A DNA stretch of 51,492 nucleotides, taken from assembly GCA_964385405.1 (NCBI GenBank), contig CAYLOT010000019.1, forward strand, positions 1 to 51,492, in the 5' to 3' direction. Of the stretch, positions 15,622-24,133 are shown piece after piece; the stretch's first letter is position 1; each line of letters starts with the position of its first letter. Source of the stretch: CAIZGX01 sp964385405. Lineage in GTDB: Bacteria > Bacteroidota > Bacteroidia > Flavobacteriales_D > Sanyastnellaceae. Position numbers and translations under genes: made by a program. Under the pieces are notes generated by a model, which was not told the origin of the DNA, ran no database searches, and worked only from the letters and a program-made list of their open reading frames with translations.

Positions 15622-15642
15622 TTAGTGTAAAAAGTACACTAA
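15622..15642. promoter_or_regulatory. Palindromic operator candidate upstream of pdhB
   Basis: TTAGTGTA (15622-15629), a 5-nt spacer, then TACACTAA (15635-15642) form a perfect 8-bp inverted repeat. It ends directly at the pdhB -7 element, so a bound protein would block RNA polymerase. An identical arrangement (same arms, same 5-nt spacer, different spacer sequence) lies upstream of pfkA at 48252-48272. Confidence 0.7.
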
Positions 15643-15650
15643 TATTTTTG
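15643..15650 (+). promoter_or_regulatory. -7 promoter element of pdhB
   Basis: TATTTTTG is an exact TAnnTTTG match, adjoining the TTAGTGTA palindrome. It lies 45 nt before the pdhB ATG, giving a leader of about 40 nt. Confidence 0.6.
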
Positions 15651-15695
15651 TAAACCACATTTATAGTTAAATTCGCACTCGTAACAAAACGAACC

Positions 15696-16676
15696 ATGAG
15701 AGAAATTCAATTCCGTGAGGCCATTTGTGAGGCCATGTCAGAAGAAATGCGCAGAGATGAATCTGTGTTTTTATTGGGGGAAGAAGTAGCAGAATACAAC
15801 GGGGCCTACAAAGCTTCGAAGGGTATGCTCGATGAGTTCGGAGCGAAGCGCGTTATTGATACGCCTATTGCTGAATTGGGATTCTCTGGAATTGCAGTTG
15901 GTGCTGCAATGAACGGACTTCGTCCGATTGTAGAATTCATGACTTGGAACTTCGCCATTCTTGCGGCTGACCAAATCATTAACTCTGCAGCGAAGATGTT
16001 ACAAATGAGCGGTGGACAATACAATGTTCCAATCGTTTTCCGCGGTCCAAATGGACAAGCCGGACAATTAGCTGCAACACACAGCCAGAGCTTCGAGTCT
16101 TTTTACGCGCACGTTCCAGGTTTGAAAGTAATCACGCCTTCGAATCCATATGACGCGAAGGGTCTATTGAAAGCTGCTATTCGCGATAACGATCCAGTTG
16201 TTTTCATGGAGTCTGAAAAGATGTATGGCGACAAAGGAATGGTTCCAGACGGAGAATACATTATTCCAATTGGAGTTGCCGATGTGAAGCGTGAAGGAAC
16301 TGACGTTACCTTGGTTTCTTTCGGAAAGATTATGAAGACTGCTCTTCAAGCTGCTGAAGAATTAGCGAAAGAGGGTATCTCTGTTGAAGTGATTGACTTG
16401 CGCACGATTCGTCCGCTAGACATTGATACTATCGTAAACAGCGTGAAGAAAACGAACCGCTTAATTATCTTAGAAGAGAGCTGGCCAGTGGCGAGTATCT
16501 CAACCGAGATTACTTACCGCGTTCAGCGTCATGCCTTCGATTATTTAGATGCGCCTATTCGTAGAATTACACAAACCGATACTCCTTTTGCGTTTGCTAC
16601 AACACTTATAGATGCAGCTCTTCCTGGAGTTGCCGATGTTGTTCGCGTGGCGAAAGAGGTTTGTTACAAAGCCTAA
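15696..16676 (+). CDS. pdhB: Pyruvate dehydrogenase E1 component, beta subunit
   Basis: This 326-residue protein is the beta subunit of the thiamine-diphosphate-dependent 2-oxo acid dehydrogenase E1. It shows MREIQFREAICEAMSEEMRRD, FLLGEEVAEYNGAYKASKGM, and the TPP-pocket residues in RPIVEFMTWNF, then VPIVFRGPNG and the C-terminal transketolase domain (IEVIDLRTIRPLD-like, ILEESW). The E-E-V pattern and similarity to PdhB rather than branched-chain BkdB favour pyruvate as substrate. The alpha and E2 genes are not in this window. It has its own promoter with a palindrome that also occurs before pfkA, which would tie pyruvate oxidation to glycolysis. Confidence 0.93.
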   Translation: MREIQFREAICEAMSEEMRRDESVFLLGEEVAEYNGAYKASKGMLDEFGAKRVIDTPIAELGFSGIAVGAAMNGLRPIVEFMTWNFAILAADQIINSAAKMLQMSGGQYNVPIVFRGPNGQAGQLAATHSQSFESFYAHVPGLKVITPSNPYDAKGLLKAAIRDNDPVVFMESEKMYGDKGMVPDGEYIIPIGVADVKREGTDVTLVSFGKIMKTALQAAEELAKEGISVEVIDLRTIRPLDIDTIVNSVKKTNRLIILEESWPVASISTEITYRVQRHAFDYLDAPIRRITQTDTPFAFATTLIDAALPGVADVVRVAKEVCYKA

Positions 16677-16688
16677 TCGAGAGGAAGG

Positions 16689-17582
16689 TTAGTTCCTTCC
16701 ACACAATTCTCTGAATTCACAATACTTGCATTTGCCCTCGCTTTCAGTGAGGGCAAATTCGTTTTTATCAACGGGAGTGTTGTTTTCAATGTCGAGATTC
16801 ATTCGCTGCATGGCGCGTGTTTCAGCTAGCATGTCGTCTTTGAAATTTTCAATATCTCTTTCAGAAATTTCCGGAACGACCTCGCTGTAGCCGTCTTTTA
16901 AATAGGCCAAGATGGGAATGATTCGGTCAAATTTATTTTCAAAGTGAAACGAAGCGAAAAGCGAATAACCGATCAATTGTTTTCTGTGTTTGAACTCATC
17001 GGCTTTCCCAGTTTTCCAATCGAGAATGTAAATGTCTTTTCCATCGGGAAGCATAAAGTCTACTTTGCAATAGGCCTTCAATTCGCCTCGATCGGTTTGA
17101 ATGCGCGTTTCCCCGAATCCGTCGGGTTCTATAATCCATTGTTGTTTCGACGAATCGGGCAATTGTCTTATCCATTCGAAACGCTCCGATCTAACGAAGA
17201 TCATTACAGCGTTGAAAACATTTTCAACAATATAAGACTCGTCTATTTCTTCTTTCTCTTTGTAATACACTTCAGAAAACACCTTGTCCAACATGTACTT
17301 CTGAACCTGCGTTTTCACAAATCCTTTCATTCGCGTTTCGTCAATAACGTCAGTCGATTTTTGAATACGTTTCAGAATAGCTTCTATCACATCGTGTGCA
17401 AGGCTTCCGATGGTTAAGGCTTCAGTGGTAAGGTTCCGCAATGCTGTAATTTTCGCAAGAGGAAATTCGCGATCGAATTTGCCGTAGTAGGTGTAATAAT
17501 ACTTGCGCTTACAAAATGAAAAGGTATCGAATCGGCTTACCGACCAGCCGAGAATAGGAGTGAAGGGAAAACGTTTAAGCAT
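16689..17582 (-). CDS. PD-(D/E)XK (RecB-like) nuclease family protein
   Basis: This 297-residue protein has an RecB/Cas4-type nuclease core. An early helix bears SRFDTFSFCKRKYYY, LTIGSLAHDVIEAIL supplies a conserved His region, and KVDFMLPDGKDIYILDWKTGK (about residues 194-214) supplies the D...D-x-K active site. The C-terminal CKYCEFRELC, with the early Cys, could hold an iron-sulfur cluster as in Cas4 and AddB relatives. No cas genes or AddA are nearby, so it is likely a stand-alone DNA repair nuclease. The open frame can be read from a TTG at 17588, but that TTG is part of an exact -7 element (TATATTTG). The ATG at 17582 is therefore chosen. Confidence 0.85.
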   Translation of the reverse strand: MLKRFPFTPILGWSVSRFDTFSFCKRKYYYTYYGKFDREFPLAKITALRNLTTEALTIGSLAHDVIEAILKRIQKSTDVIDETRMKGFVKTQVQKYMLDKVFSEVYYKEKEEIDESYIVENVFNAVMIFVRSERFEWIRQLPDSSKQQWIIEPDGFGETRIQTDRGELKAYCKVDFMLPDGKDIYILDWKTGKADEFKHRKQLIGYSLFASFHFENKFDRIIPILAYLKDGYSEVVPEISERDIENFKDDMLAETRAMQRMNLDIENNTPVDKNEFALTESEGKCKYCEFRELCGRN

Positions 17583-17585
17583 GGT

Positions 17586-17593
17586 CAAATATA
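17586..17593 (-). promoter_or_regulatory. -7 element of RecB-like nuclease gene, predicted leaderless
   Basis: On the minus strand TATATTTG is followed by ACC and the ATG at 17582. The match is exact and the gap is 3 nt. An alternative TTG start call lies inside this element and should be ignored. Confidence 0.55.
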
Positions 17594-17697
17594 AGGTTAT
17601 GAAACAGCAGTTTGTTCGAAACTCGCCTTTTACTTTTCGAACGAAAAAGTTAACTTTACCTAAGCAATGAAGTAACTTAAATAAGCTTCATTCGAGC

Positions 17698-19440
17698 ATG
17701 AAAAAACTGGTTCCGAAAGAGACATTGGCGAAAGTAGTTGGATTGAATAAACGCAATCCTTTGCTTGCATTGTTGAGCTCTGTAACCAAGTTGACCAAGC
17801 TAAACGATTTATACGATCGCATTCGCGCGAACAAGGGTACTGCCTTTATTGAAGCATTTTTCCAAGAACTACAAATTACCATTCATCTCAATGAAGAGGA
17901 ATTGCAATATATTCCGGAGACTGGCGGATGTGTTATCGTGTGCAATCATCCATTTGGAGCAATAGATGGACTCGCGTTGATTCAGCAAATTGAAAAGCGT
18001 CGTCCAGATTTAAAGGTCATGGCGAATTTTCTGTTGGAAGAAATTCCGGAGATTGCGCCTTACTTTTTCAGCGTGAATCCGTTCGACAAGAACGTTGTGC
18101 AGTTGAAGAGCGAGCGGGGATTGAAACGCTGCATTGAGCATATAGCCAATGGTGGTTGCTTGGCCATTTTTCCTGCCGGAGAGGTGAGTACTTTTCAGAA
18201 GAAATGGAGTAATGTTGCCGATAAGAAATGGCAGCGTTCTGTCATGAAGCTCATTCAACGTGCGGAATGTCCTGTTGTTCCTGTGTTTTTCGATGGTAAG
18301 AATTCACGCATGTTTCATTTATTAGGAAAGGTAAACCCACAATTAAGAACCATGGCGTTGCCTTCCGAATTGTTTAAAAAGGAAGGAGATGAAATAAAGA
18401 TGCGTATCGGAAAGGCGATTTCAGCGAGCGATATTGCACTAATCTCAGATGCAGAATTGTTGGGACGTTTTTTAAGAGCTAAAGTTTATTCCCTCGGATC
18501 AGAACTAAATGTAAGGAAGAAATTTTTCCAGAATTTTAGAAGGAAGATTAAAGAGCCGAGTGAGATTGCTGAATCAGTTGATTCGAATTTATTGATTCAG
18601 GAAATAGAAGCCAATGAAGATTCAAAGCTTTTCGACAATTCTAATTTTTCCGTCTACTCACTAAAAGCCTCTTTGGCTCCGAATGTGCTCTTGGAAATTG
18701 GTCGTCAGCGTGAGATTGCATTTCGTGCAGTCGGAGAAGGAAGTAATCATACAAGAGACATTGACGAGTTCGATTACTACTACTATCACCTTGTGCTTTG
18801 GGATCGCGATAAGAAAACCATTGCTGGAGCTTATCGCATTGGAAGAGGGGCAGAGATTATGGAGTTTTACGGCAAGCATGGTTTTTATACCCACACGCTT
18901 TTCCGATTTAAACGAGAGTTTCAATCTTACCTTCAAGAGAGCGTAGAATTAGGCCGGTCGTATGTGGCGGTAGAATATCAACGTCAGCGATTGCCTTTGT
19001 TTTTGTTGTGGGAAGGAATTATTCAAATGCTGAGCAATTTCAAAGAAGCTAAGTATATCATTGGACCTGTTTCCATGAGTAACGATTATCAGGCGCTTTC
19101 AAAAGAGTTGGTGATTGAGTTCATACAAAAGAATTTCGGAGATGAAGAAATGTCTAAATTGGTGAAACCTCGAACCAAGATTCGAAATGCTGTAAAGAAA
19201 GTCGACAAGGAAGCCCTTATTCTTGCCGCTGGTGGAGAGATTAAAAAGTTCGATCGACTGCTGGCGGCCATTGAACCCATGGGTAAAACTATGCCTGTCT
19301 TGTATAAGAAGTACCTCGCTCAGAACGCTAAGATTCTTGCCTTCAATCGCGACAGAAAGTTCAATGATGCGATTGATGCGTTTATGATTTTGGATATTCA
19401 GAATTTACCGACTGAAAAGGCGGATAAAATTAATAGATAG
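17698..19440 (+). CDS. Bifunctional acyltransferase for amino-acid-containing lipids (OlsA-OlsB fusion, OlsF-like)
   Basis: This 580-residue protein joins two acyltransferase domains. Residues 1-270 are lysophospholipid-acyltransferase-like, with the active-site block VCNHPFGAIDG (His84, Asp90) and IFPAGEVSTF at about residues 160-170. Residues about 320-520 resemble the N-acyltransferase of the OlsB/hemolysin-type GNAT group, with RQREIAFRAVGEGSNHTRDIDEFD, AGAYRIGRG and SVELGRSYVAVEYQR. Such a fusion, called OlsF in Serratia and Flavobacterium, N-acylates and then O-acylates ornithine or glycine to make aminolipids. Which amino acid is used here is unknown. It is probably a peripheral inner-membrane enzyme. 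A hairpin array fills the gap to the convergent ccmF. Confidence 0.85.
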   Translation: MKKLVPKETLAKVVGLNKRNPLLALLSSVTKLTKLNDLYDRIRANKGTAFIEAFFQELQITIHLNEEELQYIPETGGCVIVCNHPFGAIDGLALIQQIEKRRPDLKVMANFLLEEIPEIAPYFFSVNPFDKNVVQLKSERGLKRCIEHIANGGCLAIFPAGEVSTFQKKWSNVADKKWQRSVMKLIQRAECPVVPVFFDGKNSRMFHLLGKVNPQLRTMALPSELFKKEGDEIKMRIGKAISASDIALISDAELLGRFLRAKVYSLGSELNVRKKFFQNFRRKIKEPSEIAESVDSNLLIQEIEANEDSKLFDNSNFSVYSLKASLAPNVLLEIGRQREIAFRAVGEGSNHTRDIDEFDYYYYHLVLWDRDKKTIAGAYRIGRGAEIMEFYGKHGFYTHTLFRFKREFQSYLQESVELGRSYVAVEYQRQRLPLFLLWEGIIQMLSNFKEAKYIIGPVSMSNDYQALSKELVIEFIQKNFGDEEMSKLVKPRTKIRNAVKKVDKEALILAAGGEIKKFDRLLAAIEPMGKTMPVLYKKYLAQNAKILAFNRDRKFNDAIDAFMILDIQNLPTEKADKINR

Positions 19441-19496
19441 CCCAGTCTATAAGGGAAGAGAGGAGGAAAACCTTCGGTTCAATTCTTCGAATCAAT

Positions 19497-19604
19497 CGCG
19501 TTGCGATCAATCGTTCCGATAAATCCGAAGGATTGATCACCGTAGGTGATTGATTGTGCAGCAATTGATCTGACAAAGTCAGATTGATCACCGTAGGTGA
19601 TGAC
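19497..19604. repeat. Mini-hairpin array with ATTGAT spacers
   Basis: Between convergent genes, ATTGAT recurs at 19532-19537, 19549-19554, 19564-19569 and 19583-19588. Each copy is followed by a different small stem-loop: CACC-gta-GGTG (19538-19548), TTG-tgcag-CAA (19554-19564), CTGAC-aaa-GTCAG (19570-19582), CACC-gta-GGTG (19589-19599). The 20-nt unit starting GATTGATCACC is an exact duplicate at 19531 and 19582. Upstream, the reverse complement of the spacer (ATCAATC) flanks CGC-gtt-GCG (19497-19505). The array may act as a bidirectional terminator or RNA 3' stabiliser, but it lacks T-runs. Confidence 0.65.
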
Positions 19605-19616
19605 AAACTAAGCTGG

Positions 19617-22463
19617 TTATTTTCGGTGTAGTTTGTACCGATGACGAATCGCCAACACCGTTCCAACAACCATAACAATACATCCCAACCAAAGTAGGTT
19701 TATCATTGGGAATACCTCTGCAGAAAGAATAAGCATTTCGCGTTTGTTGCTGCCGCCTTCTTTTACCGAGAGATCAACGCCTTCTTTTGTTTCCTGAATG
19801 GCAAAGCGCATATTGAAGACTGTGCTTTCAACATCGGGAACAGGGAAAGCAAGGCTATCCTTAACTAAAACACTCATGACTTCAAGTGAGTCACGCTTGC
19901 TTCCTTCCGACAAATAAAGCATGCCCTTTTTCGCTTTGGTTCCTGCAGGAAGACTGGCAGGTAAGTCTTTTACTTCAACGAGGGTGTCGAGAATCAATGA
20001 GATTGATTCAGTAAGCAGCACTTCTTCTCCCACTTGAATGGTACCTGTTTTCGCTTCACCGAACTCGCCTTCACCTTGCTTCTCTTCCATGTTAATGTAC
20101 TTAATGTATGAGTACAAATCTTCTCCAATGCCATGGCGAACATCTGGTTCACGGCTGTTTCCTTTAGGACTCATGAGTACACTGGGCTGTTGCGTGAATA
20201 AGAGCTTTCCGGCTTTTCCTGAATTCCACGTGCTGGCAGAGAGCAATTCATCGGGTGTTGGCGCTGGTACGAGGGTCCACAAAGAATCTTCGGACCAGTC
20301 TTTTAGGAAGTTGTCTGTTGCAGTGTGTGTTTTCTTGCAACGGAAAATATCTCCGTTCATTTTCACCTTGGTCCCTTCGGTGTATTGCGCCGGATTGACT
20401 TCGAAGTAATCGACTACAGCATAAATGTGAGAGCCTTCTTTGTATTTATTTCGAAATGAAACAAAATACTCGCCCATACGCAAGGTGTCGCCTTGAAGAA
20501 TTAAAAGGTCTTCGTTGTTTTTGAATTCCTTGTTCACTTGCGTAATGTCGCCATTCACATTTCGAGAAATGAAATAGCTGTTTCCTGTGCTAATTAGCGC
20601 ACCTAGTAGTAGCATAGCAAATCCGATATGCGCAACGCTGGCACCAATGTGATTGAGTTTGCCTTTGACAATTCTAATCGCATAATCTGCATTTGCGAAC
20701 ATGGCCCAAAGCGCAGCGAAGAATAAAATGGCTAAAGGCAGCGGATATTTTTCTTGAAACGCAACAAAAGCAATGGTTAAAATGAGCGCTGCGGAAAAAG
20801 ACAGAATAAGCGTTTTAAAAAATTTCTTGGCTTCAGTGTTCTTGTATTTCAGCCATTGTCCAATGGCAATAATGAGTAATAATACCACTGTTAAAGGAAT
20901 TTGCACTTGGTGGAATTGTTCGAAACGATCGTCCCCAGAGGCTGCAGAGAAATTGTGTTCGGCCAGTGATTTTGCAAATTCCCAATTGAACGAGGTGTGC
21001 ATCCAGTTGAACACGCCTTCCATGGGAACCAAGAAAATATTCCATACGTTAATGGAAGTTACAAAGGTGATGTGAATTGCAGAAAGCGAAAGCACTAAGG
21101 TTCCAAGGAACATCCAGAACTCACGACTCCACAATTCTTCCTCGTCTTCTTTTTTGGATTTGTATTTTTTGTTGTAAGCAACAAGCAAGTAAATTGCTGA
21201 AAGCAAAATGAACACGAGCGTTAAAGCGGGAATCCAAGTGCCCTCACCTGGAAGGACCTTTTCGCCTTCGGCAGGCTCAGGGAAAGTTCCTGTTGCTAAA
21301 TGACCAATGGCTATGAGTAAAAGAATACCACTTGCTGCTGCATAAATGTTCTTCCAAACCTTGGTGTTTTCAATCATATAGGTTGAAAGTCCAACGAATA
21401 CCAGCAAGTAAACCAAAAGTTGCGCAAGAATTCCACTGTCTACGAAACTGTGAACACTGCTGTCTCCTAGAACTCCGCTTCGTGTTAAGAAAGTAGAATA
21501 GACAACGAGAACAAAGCTGCTTAAAGTTAAAATTAATGTACTGAAAAGAGAGGTTTCTCTTCGTGTATTAATCACCAACAAGTGAGCTGCTGCAACAAGT
21601 GTTAACCATGGAACTAACGAAGCGTTTTCTACAGGATCCCATGCCCAGAAGCCACCAAAGCCAAGTGCTTCATAAGCCCATGCACCTCCCATGAGAATTC
21701 CAGTTCCGAGAATCATTACGCCAAAGAATGCCCAAGGCACAGCTGGTTTCATCCATGCAGATCGTTCGCCTTTCCATAATCCTGCTAGGGCATAGGCAAA
21801 CGGAATGAGAGTAGAGGCAAAGCCAAGGAATAGCGTCGGAGGATGAATGGTCATCCAATAGTTTTGAAGCAAAGGATTTAATCCTTTTCCATTTTGAAAC
21901 AAAGGAAGACTTAGGTAATCTGCTTTTTGAGTCCAGGGTAATCCAATGTTTGCCGTTGCTTCGCGCAACAATCCAAACGGAGAAGAACCAAACTGGAAGT
22001 CTCCGAAATAGACTCCCAACAACATGGAAGCTAGAAATACTTGAACAAGTGCAATGATGGCCATAACACTAGCTTCCCATCTCTTAGCTGTGAAGAGAAC
22101 AATAAGACCTAAAATCATTTGCCAAAAAATCCACAGCAAGAAGCTACCTTCTTGACCTTCCCACATGCATGAGAAGATATACTTCATGGGCATTTCGGTA
22201 TTCAGGTGATCGAAGGCGTATTTGTATTCGAAATAGTGGCTGAAGAGAATGTAGAACAAGGCGCCAACCACAGTTAGGACCGCTGCTGAATGGATAAAGA
22301 ATCCAACGCGCCCTAATTTCTTCCATTGGGCATCTTCGTTATTCCTGACTGAAAGGAAATAAGTAATTGCTGAAAAGGCAGCAGCAACAAAGGCTAAGAT
22401 TACAGCAAAATGCCCGATTTGGCCGGGCAATAGATGTTCGTTCAGGTATTCAATTTTGTTCAT
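19617..22463 (-). CDS. ccmF: Cytochrome c maturation heme lyase, CcmF/CcsA-like
   Basis: This 948-residue polytopic membrane protein has the heme-handling tryptophan-rich motif GFWAWDPVENASLVPWL (about residues 271-287), preceded by SCMWEGQEGSFLLW and NYWMTIHPPTLFLGF. It has conserved histidines, and LTRSGVLGDSSVHSF follows the Trp-rich motif. It would ligate heme b to the CxxCH motif of apocytochromes. The C-terminal 300 residues include a large extracytoplasmic domain, making it longer than E. coli CcmF (about 650); this length is usual for Bacteroidota homologues. It lies last in ccmB-C-D-E-F, 7 nt after the ccmE stop reading direction, with convergent acyltransferase beyond. Confidence 0.93.
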   Translation of the reverse strand: MNKIEYLNEHLLPGQIGHFAVILAFVAAAFSAITYFLSVRNNEDAQWKKLGRVGFFIHSAAVLTVVGALFYILFSHYFEYKYAFDHLNTEMPMKYIFSCMWEGQEGSFLLWIFWQMILGLIVLFTAKRWEASVMAIIALVQVFLASMLLGVYFGDFQFGSSPFGLLREATANIGLPWTQKADYLSLPLFQNGKGLNPLLQNYWMTIHPPTLFLGFASTLIPFAYALAGLWKGERSAWMKPAVPWAFFGVMILGTGILMGGAWAYEALGFGGFWAWDPVENASLVPWLTLVAAAHLLVINTRRETSLFSTLILTLSSFVLVVYSTFLTRSGVLGDSSVHSFVDSGILAQLLVYLLVFVGLSTYMIENTKVWKNIYAAASGILLLIAIGHLATGTFPEPAEGEKVLPGEGTWIPALTLVFILLSAIYLLVAYNKKYKSKKEDEEELWSREFWMFLGTLVLSLSAIHITFVTSINVWNIFLVPMEGVFNWMHTSFNWEFAKSLAEHNFSAASGDDRFEQFHQVQIPLTVVLLLIIAIGQWLKYKNTEAKKFFKTLILSFSAALILTIAFVAFQEKYPLPLAILFFAALWAMFANADYAIRIVKGKLNHIGASVAHIGFAMLLLGALISTGNSYFISRNVNGDITQVNKEFKNNEDLLILQGDTLRMGEYFVSFRNKYKEGSHIYAVVDYFEVNPAQYTEGTKVKMNGDIFRCKKTHTATDNFLKDWSEDSLWTLVPAPTPDELLSASTWNSGKAGKLLFTQQPSVLMSPKGNSREPDVRHGIGEDLYSYIKYINMEEKQGEGEFGEAKTGTIQVGEEVLLTESISLILDTLVEVKDLPASLPAGTKAKKGMLYLSEGSKRDSLEVMSVLVKDSLAFPVPDVESTVFNMRFAIQETKEGVDLSVKEGGSNKREMLILSAEVFPMINLLWLGCIVMVVGTVLAIRHRYKLHRK

Positions 22464-22470
22464 TCTCCAA

Positions 22471-22863
22471 TTACATTTCGTGCTTCTCTTCGTTGTATTT
22501 ACTTGGACATTTCATTTGCAGGTGATCGCTGTGAAAGATTCCATCTGCCGACATTTTTCCCTCGATGGTTACATTTTCTGAACGTTCAAGACCGAGTGGT
22601 CTTCCTGTATCTTGGTGAAGATGGACAACCTGAGATTTTCCTTCAGAGTCAATTACATTGAAAATAGTTAGATTGGCGTCAACCATTGGATCGTTCTGAA
22701 TGGCAACATTCTTGTCCAATGTTCCCACGATCTTGTACTTTTCGCCAACATTTTCTGCAGCCTCACCAAAGGTGGATGAATTCGTACTTTGCGCATAAGT
22801 GGCAATGATTATACCGAATACCACTGCTACTAAAATCAATAAAACAATCTGAAGTTTGCTCAT
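22471..22863 (-). CDS. ccmE: Periplasmic heme chaperone CcmE, CxxxY type
   Basis: This 130-residue protein has one N-terminal membrane anchor (IVLLILVAVVFGIIIATYA) and a small OB-fold periplasmic domain (YKIVGTLDKNVAIQ, LTIFNVIDSEGKSQVVHLHQDTG, VTIEGKMSADGIFHSDHLQMKCPSKY). It carries heme from CcmC to CcmF. In E. coli CcmE the heme is held by a histidine in an HxxxY motif. Here the equivalent position reads CPSKY (Cys119, Tyr123), the CxxxY variant known from archaea and Desulfovibrio. The ATG lies one base after the stop of the ccmD-like gene. Position between ccmC/ccmD and ccmF confirms the role. Confidence 0.92.
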   Translation of the reverse strand: MSKLQIVLLILVAVVFGIIIATYAQSTNSSTFGEAAENVGEKYKIVGTLDKNVAIQNDPMVDANLTIFNVIDSEGKSQVVHLHQDTGRPLGLERSENVTIEGKMSADGIFHSDHLQMKCPSKYNEEKHEM

Positions 22864-22864
22864 T

Positions 22865-23011
22865 TTACTTTTGATTTTGTTCTTTCATTTTCTTCTCAAG
22901 TCGAGATACCTTAATATCAAGTCGAGCTAAGTAGACAATAATTCCCGCAAGGATTAATGTAACAACACCAATCACAACAGGCATCTTTCCGAAATGTTGA
23001 AAATAGTCCAT
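22865..23011 (-). CDS. ccmD: CcmD-like small membrane protein
   Basis: A 48-codon frame lies exactly between ccmC and ccmE. It encodes MDYFQHFGKMPVVIGVVTL at the N terminus, a single hydrophobic helix (VVIGVVTLILAGIIVYLA), then a positively charged coiled tail (RLDIKVSRLEKKMKEQNQK in part). CcmD proteins have this size and topology and help release holo-CcmE from CcmC. The ATG is 1 nt after the ccmC stop and the stop is 1 nt before the ccmE ATG, so translation is coupled. Sequence conservation in CcmD is low; the call rests on position, size and topology. Confidence 0.85.
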   Translation of the reverse strand: MDYFQHFGKMPVVIGVVTLILAGIIVYLARLDIKVSRLEKKMKEQNQK

Positions 23012-23012
23012 A

Positions 23013-24059
23013 TTAATCTTCTGTAATTTTTAATTCTTCTTTGATTCGTTTTGCTCGAATTCGAACTTCATAAAGCCAATAGCCGAGACAGATCCAACCA
23101 ACAACAGCCGGATAGAACACAGTTCGAAGGGTGCTGTCTAAATCGTATTGGGAAAAAGCAGGGTTACCGCTTTTTCCTGGGTGAAGTCCTGCTGCAAAGC
23201 GCGGCATAATCATCAATAAAATGAACATCAACACAAATGCAAACACGTTGAACACGGCAGAAATGCGCGCGCGTTTGTCTTCATCGTCTATGGATGCGCG
23301 TAGAATGAAATACCCCGCATAAACTAAGAATACGACTAAGGCTCCATTCAGTTGAGGATCTTTGGTCCACCAGTCTCCCCAGGTGTAGCGTGCCCACAAA
23401 GAACCTGTCAATAATCCAAGCACGCAAAACAGAATTCCGACTTCGTTCAACAAAGTCGAGCGCATATCGAATTTCAACATCTTCTCCAATCGGTTAGGAG
23501 ATTCTTTCAAGTTCAATAATCGCAGGCTATTTGCGAAAGAGAGAATCATAATAAAGAACATGGTAAACCACATGGGCACGTGCCACATGAGGTTACGAAT
23601 GGTCTCATTCAAGATGGGTAAATTGGGAAACCCAAAACCGGTATATTTCTCTTGCTTTACATTTTTAACCCAGCTTGAATCCGCAGCAGTCGTGTCGAGG
23701 ACGATGTCTCCAAGCGAACACGCTTGATTCAAAATAAGTTCGCCGTCGGTACTGTTGTAAGCTTTGAAAAGGATAGCGTTTGAAGGAAGCGTGTCAGGAA
23801 GATCAAGCGTTAGTGCAATCTTACCGTTATCAATGGGCTGAACATCTCCTTGAAAAAAGTATTCACCGATACGAATTCCCGCAACGGTCTGAGCATCTTG
23901 AAAATGTGTGTAATGTCCTGCAAGTTCTATTCGGTTGTATCCGGCTCTAAGCTGTGTGGTATCGGCCACAACCAAAGCGGGATCAAGGGCATGGTACAAT
24001 GAAAAGGTACATGCGTACATCAGAAAAAGGCTGCCTAAGATTTTATACCAATGCTTCAT
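23013..24059 (-). CDS. ccmC: Heme exporter / CcmE-loading protein CcmC with N-terminal extracytoplasmic insert
   Basis: This 348-residue membrane protein loads heme onto CcmE. The core shows the heme-ligand histidines in LMWHVPMWF (His160) and GLHPGKSGNP (His293), and the Trp-rich motif TWGDWWTKDPQ (about 226-236). It ends with a basic cytoplasmic tail. CcmC is usually about 220-250 residues. Here TM1 (residues 4-22) is followed by about 120 extra residues predicted outside the membrane, rich in beta-type sequence (GYNRIELAGHY, IALTLDLPDTLP), before the normal core begins. The 74-nt gap to ccmB includes a weak -7-like TAATTTCG. Confidence 0.92.
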   Translation of the reverse strand: MKHWYKILGSLFLMYACTFSLYHALDPALVVADTTQLRAGYNRIELAGHYTHFQDAQTVAGIRIGEYFFQGDVQPIDNGKIALTLDLPDTLPSNAILFKAYNSTDGELILNQACSLGDIVLDTTAADSSWVKNVKQEKYTGFGFPNLPILNETIRNLMWHVPMWFTMFFIMILSFANSLRLLNLKESPNRLEKMLKFDMRSTLLNEVGILFCVLGLLTGSLWARYTWGDWWTKDPQLNGALVVFLVYAGYFILRASIDDEDKRARISAVFNVFAFVLMFILLMIMPRFAAGLHPGKSGNPAFSQYDLDSTLRTVFYPAVVGWICLGYWLYEVRIRAKRIKEELKITED

Positions 24060-24133
24060 TCAAGAATGGAATTGTTCACGGGCGAAATTACGCACGATTG
24101 CCTCGAAACAAATGAAAAAAAAGGTGTGAATTA

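Noticed and set aside
16944..17417. 157-codon plus-strand ORF opposite the RecB-like nuclease
   Set aside because: Antisense to a coherent nuclease with intact motifs; the residue pattern looks like a shadow frame.
16689..17582. Cas4 assignment for the RecB-like nuclease
   Set aside because: The motifs also fit stand-alone RecB-family repair nucleases and there is no CRISPR locus or cas gene nearby.
17583..17588. TTG start for the RecB-like nuclease
   Set aside because: The TTG is part of TATATTTG, an exact promoter element; ATG 17582 is better.
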